In this document: piece after piece, positions 1 through 5,044 of the stretch
Numbering within the stretch: position 1 is the stretch's first letter
Layout: every line of letters starts with the position of its first letter
Origin: JBLHLB01 sp047618505
Lineage (GTDB): Bacteria > Planctomycetota > UBA1135 > GCA-002686595
Direction: 5' to 3'
Length of the DNA: 5,044 nucleotides
Assembly: GCA_047618505.1 (NCBI GenBank)
Contig: JBLHLB010000315.1
Span: forward strand, 1-5,044
Program-made: the position numbers and the translations under genes
The notes under the pieces: model-generated
What the model saw: only the letters and a program-made list of their open reading frames with translations
Told to the model about the DNA's origin: nothing
Database searches by the model: none

Positions 1-1243
1 ACTCCAAGAAGGAGAAGGTGAAGAAGGGGCGAGCGGGGTCGCGCTCTTCGATGAAGTCGAGGACGCCACCGACGTGGGCCCGATCGCGCTCCCAGCCAGG
101 GCCGCCGGACCACTCCTTCAGGTCTTCCTCGGACACGCGCGCGAAGACGGTTTCGTTGAACTCTGGGTAGGTGAACTTGGCGCTCGTATTCACCGACATC
201 TGATAGTCCTGCTCCAGCAGAGTGTCGATCAGAACCGGCCCGCGACGCTCGTCCAGCATGCTGAACCAATAGGCACCATAGATGCCATAGAACATGGAGA
301 AGACGCCCATGCGCGTGCCATTCCCGCCGCTGTAGTGCTGCTTGAAGAGCGTTGTCTGCTCAGCAAAGGCGAAGGTGCGCGGCATGATCTCCGGCGTCAC
401 CGTATCCCAGCGCCAGGATTCCACGGCGATCCAAACGATGTTCGGCGTGGGTGCATCCGGCGCGATCGCCAGCGGCTCGAGGGGGTAATGGAGTTGCCCC
501 GATTGCTCGCCCAGGTTCGGTGCCCCTTCCTGTCGAACGACCTCATAGCCGAGGTCGCTCGCGAGGCTATCGAACGTCAGCCGCGAATAGAGCGGAAAGG
601 CGTCGGCCCCGACTAGGACCGATACATGCCCCTGCACGTGGGAGATGCCGTAGATCACGCGCTCGCCCACCGTGAAGAGCAGCAGCGGAATCGCCCAGCG
701 GAAGTTCGGACGACATCCACTGGGCAATCTGCATGAGAGCCAAAGCAGGGCGCTGACACCTAACAACAGCGCAAGACTACCCAGGGCAATCACCACGTAG
801 GTCGACTGCCCTGCCCCCATGGATTCGAGGCCACCTTCGGTTGTCACGATGTTGAGCACGAACCCATTGATGTGAAATCCGTAGAGCTCGTGGATGCGCT
901 GATCGGTAAAGAGCAGCGCGATCGTTCCGGAGGCGCCCAGGACCGCGAGCACGCTCACAAGCGTGCGCGCCCAATGCCTGGGACTGCCATCCGAATCCCG
1001 CCCGCCGAGCCGGACGACCAAGCTCCGAACCAAGGCCGTCAAGCCGATCGCCGGAAGGAGATAGATGAGCGGGTAGGTCACCCAAACTCCGATCGAGAAG
1101 AAGCCCGTGCGCAGGTCGGGCTGCTCCATCGCCAGGAAGAAGGGAGTGCAAGCCAGGACCGCGAGCACGTAGGCAAGCATCCAAAACACACGCAGTTCAA
1201 GTCGCGGGGCGATGGGGGTAGCGCCCTTTGCTTTATCGGTCAT
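1..1243 (-). CDS. PbgA/YejM-like inner-membrane protein (DUF3413 + sulfatase-type domain), 3' end cut by window edge
   Basis: The frame is open from ATG at 1243 to the left edge, giving 414 residues with no stop. Five hydrophobic segments are visible at about residues 20-38, 47-76, 95-113, 148-170 and 183-200, matching the five-helix membrane part of PbgA/YejM. A family-like linker follows (ERVIYG at 194-199, then DAFPLYSRLTF at 214-224). The periplasmic alkaline-phosphatase-fold domain begins near 267 with PNIVWIAVESWR and continues with HYSGGNGTRMGVFSMFYG (303-320). Glu275 and Thr310 sit where LtaS-type enzymes keep a metal-binding Glu and the nucleophile Thr; this is inference, and the later Asp/His ligands lie outside the window. 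In enterobacteria PbgA/YejM senses periplasmic LPS and controls LpxC turnover through LapB/FtsH; that role is not shown here. No Shine-Dalgarno precedes the ATG; an in-frame GTG lies four codons upstream (1255). Family assignment is firm, activity is not. Confidence 0.88.
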   Translation of the reverse strand, partial: MTDKAKGATPIAPRLELRVFWMLAYVLAVLACTPFFLAMEQPDLRTGFFSIGVWVTYPLIYLLPAIGLTALVRSLVVRLGGRDSDGSPRHWARTLVSVLAVLGASGTIALLFTDQRIHELYGFHINGFVLNIVTTEGGLESMGAGQSTYVVIALGSLALLLGVSALLWLSCRLPSGCRPNFRWAIPLLLFTVGERVIYGISHVQGHVSVLVGADAFPLYSRLTFDSLASDLGYEVVRQEGAPNLGEQSGQLHYPLEPLAIAPDAPTPNIVWIAVESWRWDTVTPEIMPRTFAFAEQTTLFKQHYSGGNGTRMGVFSMFYGIYGAYWFSMLDERRGPVLIDTLLEQDYQMSVNTSAKFTYPEFNETVFARVSEEDLKEWSGGPGWERDRAHVGGVLDFIEERDPARPFFTFSFLE

Positions 1244-1270
1244 GTCAAGTCGCACGGAGATTGCGTCGGA

Positions 1271-1291
1271 GAAGGCCCCAGTGTGGCCTTC
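1271..1291. repeat. Perfect 7-bp inverted repeat in the leader of the PbgA-like gene
   Basis: GAAGGCC (1271-1277) and GGCCTTC (1285-1291) are perfect reverse complements around a 7-base spacer. The pair lies 28 bases upstream of the PbgA-like ATG, within the 64-base gap after the broken gene. On the minus-strand transcript it would form a leader hairpin. No T-run follows, so it is not a typical intrinsic terminator. It could be an operator, a leader structure, or chance in GC-rich DNA. Confidence 0.35.
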
Positions 1292-1307
1292 CCCACCATA
1301 GCCGTCC

Positions 1308-1874
1308 CTAGGGACTCCGCGATTCCTGATTACGATCTGGCAATCTCAGTTGCCCGAATCGGGACGGCCAGCTCAGCCGTCGCTCAGCCGTCGCTCTGGC
1401 GTCGCTCTGGGGAACAGCGGCTGGATCAAAGACGAAGTCGAGCTGCACAACCACGCCTGCCCGGTTCTTAATTGTCGCATCCTTCCAGGGCGGTATCTCG
1501 GGCGGGTTTCCGTTTTCCGACGCCGTGCCTACGCACACTCCCACAAAAAGGTCCTAGGGTTTGCGCGCGTCCTGCCGGATCGAACTGCCCACAATCGAAT
1601 CAAAGCGATAGCGACCATCCGCACCTGTATGGGTCGCCTCCCCAGGAAAGCGAGTGGCAAACCCAACGTGCGTCGTCACGCGCACGCCCCCTAGAATCCG
1701 ACCATCCGGCGCCCGCACGACACCGACCAGAACCGGCCCATCCGGGGAGGGGGCATTCCACGCAAGTTCAGCGTGGGAGACTTAGGAGCATGTGTCGGGG
1801 TCGGCGCTATCGGGTTCGGCGCAACCGGGCCCAGCGGAAGCCAGAAACAGAAGCAATGCGATAGTCTTCTTCAC
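1308..1874 (-). pseudogene. Broken exported/lipoprotein-like gene with carboxypeptidase-regulatory-like domain, two in-frame stops
   Basis: Reading the minus strand from GTG at 1874 gives one continuous frame of 189 codons, ending at TAG (1308-1310), with TAA at 1782-1784 and TAG at 1554-1556 inside it. The start looks like an export signal: VKKTIALLLF, then a small-residue stretch ending in Cys18. That resembles a lipoprotein signal, although the lipobox (GPGC) is not canonical. After the first stop, the frame encodes VLVGVVRAPDGRILGGVRV and then TGADGRYRFDSIVG, typical of carboxypeptidase-regulatory-like (transthyretin-like) beta-sandwich domains. After the second stop it continues with GNPPEIPPWKDATIKN and VVVQLDFVFD, which look like protein of the same fold. 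The frame never shifts, and either stop could come from a Gln codon by one C-to-T change. I therefore call a recently inactivated gene; a base-calling error is possible. No Shine-Dalgarno precedes the GTG. The parental function is unknown. Confidence 0.6.
1371..1414. repeat. Short tandem repeat, four 11-bp units
   Basis: Two identical units GCTCAGCCGTC (1371-1381 and 1382-1392) are followed by a related GCTCTGGCGTC (1393-1403) and a decayed GCTCTGGGGAA (1404-1414). The array lies in the 3' end of the broken gene, just past the last residues that look like conserved protein (LDFVFDP), so it may have altered the original C-terminus. Eleven is not a multiple of three, so a change of one unit would shift frame. 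Confidence 0.7.
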
Positions 1875-1954
1875 GGGCGCCTGCGCCGCGGGCGGCCAAG
1901 TCCCTGGGGATCGAGCCGCTTCTTGTTGCCAGCCCCCCCGTTGCGAGGTCCCCG

Positions 1955-1984
1955 CTGACCGGCCCCTGGAAAAGATCCGGCCAG
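1955..1984. repeat. Imperfect inverted repeat downstream of the SpoIIAA-like gene
   Basis: CTGACCGG (1955-1962) and CCGGCCAG (1977-1984) can pair over 8 bp, with a single G-U wobble in the minus-strand RNA, around a 14-base loop. It lies 34 bases past the SpoIIAA-like stop. The sequence after the stem on the minus strand is GC-rich with no T-run, so any terminator role would not be the classic intrinsic kind. The rest of the 1875-2018 gap shows nothing recognisable. Confidence 0.3.
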
Positions 1985-2018
1985 TGCCCCGAGCACCGAC
2001 CTCAACCCAGCTGCAAGA

Positions 2019-2381
2019 TCAGCGGGTCACCCAGGCGATCGCCGCCTCTCGGCCGCCCTTTTCGTAGTACCCGACCTCTGCGAAGGTGAAACGCACGGCG
2101 TATTCGGCGAAACGCCGCTCCCAATCTTCGTGGCCGAGGATCGCGATACGGGTCACGAACTTGTGATGATTCTTCACCAGGATGAAGTGATCCCAGACTG
2201 CGTGCAGGTCTTCCCAACCTTCAAATTCAAGCAGATCAAGGAGCAGGCAAATTTCGCCGCCTTCGCGGTCGATCTGGGCATCGATCATGGGCGTCAGGGC
2301 CTCGATCTCCTCGTGGGTGACCTTGCCTTTGAAGCTGACGGCGACGAGGTGGCCTTCGTTTTGGGGGAGGAACTCGATCAT
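2019..2381 (-). CDS. SpoIIAA-like (STAS/SEC14-related) protein
   Basis: This encodes 120 residues, the usual length for the SpoIIAA-like family (Pfam SpoIIAA-like, called STAS/SEC14 domain-containing). Family features run along the whole chain: an N-terminal MIEFLP strand, GKVTHEEIEALTPMID (19-34), LLLDLLEFEGW (46-56), a central helix rich in His and Phe, RIAILGHEDWE (78-88), and AEVGYYEKGGREAAIAWV (101-118) at the C-terminus. No signal peptide or membrane segment is present, so it should be cytoplasmic. The family is related to anti-sigma-factor antagonists but lacks an assigned role, and I see no anti-sigma partner beside it. ATG at 2381 is chosen because family homology starts at residue 1. 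No strong Shine-Dalgarno is visible. It is divergent from the methyltransferase across 60 bases and followed by 144 bases before the broken gene. Confidence 0.85.
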   Translation of the reverse strand: MIEFLPQNEGHLVAVSFKGKVTHEEIEALTPMIDAQIDREGGEICLLLDLLEFEGWEDLHAVWDHFILVKNHHKFVTRIAILGHEDWERRFAEYAVRFTFAEVGYYEKGGREAAIAWVTR

Positions 2382-2429
2382 GGCTGAATCAGGTGCTGGG
2401 ACGCGGGAACAAGTGTCCTAGCATAGCGC

Positions 2430-2436
2430 GGGGTGA
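2430..2436 (+). promoter_or_regulatory. Shine-Dalgarno site for the methyltransferase, decides the start
   Basis: GGGGTGA matches the anti-Shine-Dalgarno complement well and ends 5 bases before ATG at 2442. This favours that ATG over the in-frame GTG at 2433, which itself overlaps the site. Confidence 0.6.
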
Positions 2437-2441
2437 ACACA

Positions 2442-3197
2442 ATGCAGAGACAGGATCAGCCTGCGAATGACGGGCAAGACAACGAAATCGATCTAGAGCG
2501 CCGGGCCGCGGCGCGCCAGCGGACCGGCGAGCGGGCGCGCAAGTCAATCGCGGGGGGCGAGCCCATGGCCTGGTTCGAGGATCTCTACGCCGAGGCAGGG
2601 GGCGACGCCTCGAATGTCCCCTGGGCAGACCTTGCGCCCCACCCGCTGCTCGCGGAGCTTCTCAATCGGGCGGGCGCCACGGGGCCAGAGCGCGAGTCTC
2701 GAGCCCTCGTGGTGGGCTGCGGATTGGGCGACGATCTCGGTCCCTGTGGAGAGCGCGGGTTCCGCGTGGAGGGCTTCGACCTATCGCCAAGCGCGGTGGA
2801 ATGGGCCCAGAAGCGGTTCCCCGATCTGGCGGATCGCTTCCATGTGCGGGACCTGTTTCGGCTTCCGGGGGCATGGGATGCGAGCTTCCAACTGATCGTC
2901 GAGATCTACACCCTGCAGGCCCTGCCCCTGGAGCTTCGGCGGGACGCCTTCCGGGCGATTGCTCGCGTGCTGGCGCCGGGGGGGTGCTTGGCTCTGATCT
3001 GTCGCGCTTTGCCCGCGGGAATAGCCCTGGACGCGGAACGGGCTGGTCCGCCCTGGCCCATTGCAGAGGATGAGTTGAGAGCTTGGGGCGCTGAGAACAA
3101 CCTGAATTTGAAAGACCTCGAGCGCGTATCCCGCGGAGAAAACGCAGCCGAAAAAGAGGCCAGCCCGGGCCGCTACATGGCTCTCTTCGTTAAGTAG
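2442..3197 (+). CDS. Class I SAM-dependent methyltransferase, TPMT-like
   Basis: The product has 251 residues. After a charged N-terminal tail (about 1-40) comes WFEDLYAEAGGD (44-55) and PWADLAPHPLL (60-70), a signature of a bacterial methyltransferase group near thiopurine methyltransferases. The Rossmann SAM-binding motif I is LVVGCGLGDD (89-98), the acidic residue after beta 2 is Asp113 in EGFDLS, and HVRDLF (134-139) supplies the usual adenine-side Asp. FQLIVEIYTLQAL (149-161) and LAPGG (178-181 region) mark motifs IV and post-IV. The chain ends in GRYMALFVK, a natural-looking final strand. The substrate cannot be read from sequence; small molecules are more likely than DNA, since no NPPY or DPPY motif is present. 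The start is set by the GGGGTGA site; GTG at 2433 would add three residues. It is the only plus-strand gene here. It is cytoplasmic. Confidence 0.88.
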   Translation: MQRQDQPANDGQDNEIDLERRAAARQRTGERARKSIAGGEPMAWFEDLYAEAGGDASNVPWADLAPHPLLAELLNRAGATGPERESRALVVGCGLGDDLGPCGERGFRVEGFDLSPSAVEWAQKRFPDLADRFHVRDLFRLPGAWDASFQLIVEIYTLQALPLELRRDAFRAIARVLAPGGCLALICRALPAGIALDAERAGPPWPIAEDELRAWGAENNLNLKDLERVSRGENAAEKEASPGRYMALFVK

Positions 3198-3215
3198 AGC
3201 CCCTGCAAGCGTTGC

Positions 3216-3665
3216 TCAGTCGCCGGTGCGCAATCGCGCGAGGAACACAATCAACCCAAGACCTATTGCCAAGAGTGCGCAGCGTAGGAGCAGCAACTCT
3301 GTAATCGCAATCGAGATGCCAAAGGTCAGGACGATCACGAAGTAAGCCTTGCGCTTCGCGCCGCGCGGAATGCTGCGGTCGCGCCGCCACTGTGCAAGCA
3401 GCGGGCCGAAGCGTGGGTCACGCAACATGCGCTCGTGAAGCCGCGGGGAAGAGCGCATGAAGCATGCGGACGCCAACATCAGAAACGGCGTCGTCGGAAG
3501 CAAGGGGAGGGGAATGCCGGCAATGGCGAGACCCAGGAAAATCCAACCCAACCCCAGCAGAATGACTCGCTTGAGGGTGCTTAGCTTGGGCCGTGCTACG
3601 GGTTTGGAGCCGGCCGATTCATCCCTTTGGGTTGCGCGCATTGGGTTGGGGGAGCGGAGGAGCAA
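3216..3665 (-). CDS. DUF454/YbaN-family small inner-membrane protein
   Basis: This encodes 149 residues. The diagnostic DUF454 block is clear: LGLGWIFLGLAIAGIPLPLL running into PTTPFLMLASACFMRSSPRLH (57-77), followed by DPRFGPLL, then W93, the RSIPRGAKRKA segment (97-107), and two C-terminal hydrophobic helices (about 108-124 and 125-143). The first membrane segment is about 33-52. The family is widespread in proteobacteria as YbaN; its biochemical role is not established. The longest frame starts at TTG (3665), which has an AGAGGA ribosome site (3670-3675) four bases upstream. ATG at 3641 is the alternative, removing eight poorly conserved residues, but it has only a pyrimidine-rich upstream region. 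The gene converges on the methyltransferase (18-base gap) and lies 75 bases downstream of the helicase, so co-transcription with the helicase is possible. Confidence 0.88.
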   Translation of the reverse strand: MLLRSPNPMRATQRDESAGSKPVARPKLSTLKRVILLGLGWIFLGLAIAGIPLPLLPTTPFLMLASACFMRSSPRLHERMLRDPRFGPLLAQWRRDRSIPRGAKRKAYFVIVLTFGISIAITELLLLRCALLAIGLGLIVFLARLRTGD

Positions 3666-3670
3666 GTAGT

Positions 3671-3722
3671 CCTCTGGATGTCCTTTGGCAACTGGTTAGT
3701 GGCTGCTGCCGCCTTCCAGAGG
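3671..3722. repeat. Perfect 8-bp inverted repeat overlapping the DUF454 ribosome-binding site
   Basis: CCTCTGGA (3671-3678) and TCCAGAGG (3715-3722) are perfect reverse complements separated by 36 bases. The proximal arm contains the AGAGG Shine-Dalgarno sequence of the DUF454 gene as read on the minus strand, 5 bases before its TTG start. If the arms pair in the transcript, the ribosome site would be occluded. It could equally be an operator or chance. There is no T-run, so it is not an intrinsic terminator for the helicase gene. Confidence 0.45.
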
Positions 3723-3740
3723 CTGGGGCGATGACAGGAT

Positions 3741-5044
3741 TCAGTTGGGGGAACGCAGGGCGGCGGGCCCGCCCTTGTTGGTCTTCAGTTCGCGCAGCTG
3801 CGCCTTCGCTTCGTCGTAATACATTTCCCGTGGATCGATGCCATAGGCGACCAATTGCTTGGCTTGCTTGGGGGTGCAGAGCCCGACGGCCTTGCGGTCG
3901 AGGAGTTCCTCGCGCAATGCTTCGGCCTCTTCGGCGGAGAGCTGGGCGACGTCGCCGACGGGGAGCCCGGCGCGTTTAAAGTAAGCCAACTGCTGCTCTG
4001 TCGCACGCTCCCCCGATTGCCTCCGCTGGGTATAGGACTGCAAGTCGACTCCCACGGCGGCGAAGGGATCGCGCTTACGCAGCTGGTAGGCGACATCTGC
4101 CTCCAGGGCTTCCTGTTCCTGGCGAGCGAGCTCCAAGGCCTTCTCCAAGTCGATGGACTCGCCCTCGAGGCTTGCCTCGGCAGCGAACTTGCGCGCGCGG
4201 GCCTGCACTTCCTCATCGTCCGTCCCAAAGATGTCCACGGCTTGGATCAGCGAGTGCCGACAATTGCCGGGTACGAAGTCGAGCACGAGCAGGTCTTTTT
4301 TCCCCGGTGCAATGCGCGTGCCGCGTCCGACCATCTGGGCATAGAAGGAACGCGATAGGATCGGGCGGGCGATAGCCACCAGGGCAATCTTAGGCACGTC
4401 AAAGCCTTCGGTGAAAAGGGCGCAATTGACAAGTACTTTGATTTCGCCGCGGCGGAAGCGCTCGAGAACAGGAGCGCGCTTTTCAAGGGAGCTTGTACCG
4501 TCCAGAGACGCGGCGAAGTGCGGATCATCGGCTAGCTCGTTCATCACCCGCGTGAGGGCACGAGAGTGGGCCACGGAGACCGCGAAGACGATGGCCGGTC
4601 GATCGCCGCGCTCCCGCAGGATTGGAGCCGCGATCTCCACCAGGTGCAGGTCGTCGGTCAAAATGCGTTCGACCTCACGCGTCGCCAACTCCCCCGCGAT
4701 CTTGCGCACGCCCGAGAAATCCGCCTGGGTCTGCACCAGAAAGGAACGAATCGGGCAGAGCCAGCCGTCGCTGATTGCCTCGCGCATGTCGTACTCGAAA
4801 GCTACGTCCGAGAAGACCTCTCCCAATGGCTTTCGATCGCTGCGGTCCGGCGTGGCGGTCACCCCCAGAAGGTGCGCATTGAAGTGATCCAGGACAGTTC
4901 GATAGGAATCCGCCGTAGCATGGTGGGCCTCGTCGACGACGACAATGCGGAAGGCATCGCGCGGCACCTCCTTCAGGCGGCGACCCAGGGTCTGGATACT
5001 GGCCACGGTGATCTTCGGTCGCGTGCCGTCGGGCCGGGTAAATT
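3741..5044 (-). CDS. Superfamily II DEAH-box helicase, C-terminal 433 residues (5' end outside window)
   Basis: The frame is open from the right edge to TGA at 3741-3743. A GTG at 5006 lies mid-domain and is not the start, because ITVASIQTL (motif Ia, visible residues 11-19) spans it. Motifs follow in order: II VVVDEAHHA (34-42), III GVTATPDRSD (60-69), IV PAIVFAVSVAHS (149-160), V VLVNCALFTEGFDVP (203-217) and VI QMVGRGTR (236-243). Both RecA lobes are represented; only the Walker A region and N-terminus are missing. The set matches COG1061/ResIII-type ATP-driven DNA or RNA translocases. Beyond the core is a Glu/Lys-rich, probably helical linker (about 276-325), then a tail with two copies of a T-x-x-Q unit: ATEQQLAYFKRAGLP (347-361) and CTPKQAKQLVAYGID (389-403). 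No nuclease domain is visible and no methylase of a restriction system is adjacent. Substrate and role are unknown. Confidence 0.9.
   Translation of the reverse strand, partial: FTRPDGTRPKITVASIQTLGRRLKEVPRDAFRIVVVDEAHHATADSYRTVLDHFNAHLLGVTATPDRSDRKPLGEVFSDVAFEYDMREAISDGWLCPIRSFLVQTQADFSGVRKIAGELATREVERILTDDLHLVEIAAPILRERGDRPAIVFAVSVAHSRALTRVMNELADDPHFAASLDGTSSLEKRAPVLERFRRGEIKVLVNCALFTEGFDVPKIALVAIARPILSRSFYAQMVGRGTRIAPGKKDLLVLDFVPGNCRHSLIQAVDIFGTDDEEVQARARKFAAEASLEGESIDLEKALELARQEQEALEADVAYQLRKRDPFAAVGVDLQSYTQRRQSGERATEQQLAYFKRAGLPVGDVAQLSAEEAEALREELLDRKAVGLCTPKQAKQLVAYGIDPREMYYDEAKAQLRELKTNKGGPAALRSPN

Noticed and set aside
74..1471. Plus-strand open frames at 74-616, 451-675 and 872-1471
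   Set aside because: They lie antisense to the PbgA-like gene, whose minus-strand translation is a coherent membrane plus sulfatase-domain protein. The plus-strand products show no family features.
1308..1874. Stop-codon reassignment (TAA/TAG read as Gln)
   Set aside because: The methyltransferase ends in TAG right at a natural family C-terminus, and the other three complete stops are TGA. One decayed gene does not support a changed code.
1955..1984. Intrinsic terminator after the SpoIIAA-like gene
   Set aside because: A stem is possible but no T-run follows on the minus strand. Kept only as an inverted repeat.
1350..2067. Overlapping plus-strand frames (1350-1694, 1472-1864, 1773-1958, 1792-2067)
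   Set aside because: Their products are Arg/Pro-rich, low in recognisable motifs and overlap each other. The minus strand gives a better, though broken, protein over the same stretch.
3198..3215. Bidirectional terminator between the methyltransferase and DUF454
   Set aside because: The only pairing is a 4-bp GCAA/TTGC stem with a 3-base loop (3205-3215) and no T-run, too weak to call.
3855..4887. Plus-strand frames at 3855-4358 and 4411-4887 and minus-strand frames at 3785-4228 and 4247-4528
   Set aside because: All are out-of-frame shadows of the helicase, whose ordered motifs Ia to VI fix the true frame.
3741..5044. Defence system or restriction enzyme based on the ResIII-like helicase
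   Set aside because: No nuclease domain, methylase, specificity subunit or other defence partner is visible, and the neighbour is a DUF454 membrane protein. The upstream side lies outside the window.

Overview
This window reads as chromosomal DNA of a Gram-negative bacterium. It is GC-rich by eye, its genes are closely packed, and it encodes a five-helix inner-membrane protein of the PbgA/YejM type, a family tied to the outer-membrane lineage. The mix of families (PbgA-like DUF3413, DUF454/YbaN, SpoIIAA-like, a TPMT-like methyltransferase) fits Proteobacteria in the broad sense, including the former Deltaproteobacteria. Nothing seen fixes the phylum. There is no rRNA, tRNA, CRISPR array, transposase or integrase.

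Layout, left to right. (1) Minus strand 1-1243: the N-terminal 414 residues of a PbgA/YejM-like protein (DUF3413 membrane part followed by a sulfatase/alkaline-phosphatase-fold domain), cut by the left edge. (2) Minus strand 1308-1874: a broken gene for a small exported protein with a carboxypeptidase-regulatory-like fold. It stays in one frame for 189 codons but carries two internal stops (TAA, TAG), and a short 11-bp tandem repeat lies in its 3' end. (3) Minus strand 2019-2381: a SpoIIAA-like (STAS/SEC14-related) protein. (4) Plus strand 2442-3197: a class I SAM-dependent methyltransferase, the only plus-strand gene, divergent from (3). (5) Minus strand 3216-3665: a DUF454/YbaN small membrane protein, convergent with (4) across 18 bases. 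(6) Minus strand 3741 to beyond 5044: the C-terminal 433 residues of a superfamily II DEAH-box helicase with an unusual repeated tail, cut by the right edge.

The genes do not form an obvious pathway. Helicase and DUF454 are co-directional with a 75-base gap holding an inverted repeat that overlaps the DUF454 ribosome-binding site. The SpoIIAA-like gene, the broken gene and the PbgA-like gene are also co-directional, with gaps of 144 and 64 bases. I found no convincing new multi-gene system. The best leads are the double-nonsense pseudogene, the helicase tail repeats, and the inverted repeat upstream of DUF454.
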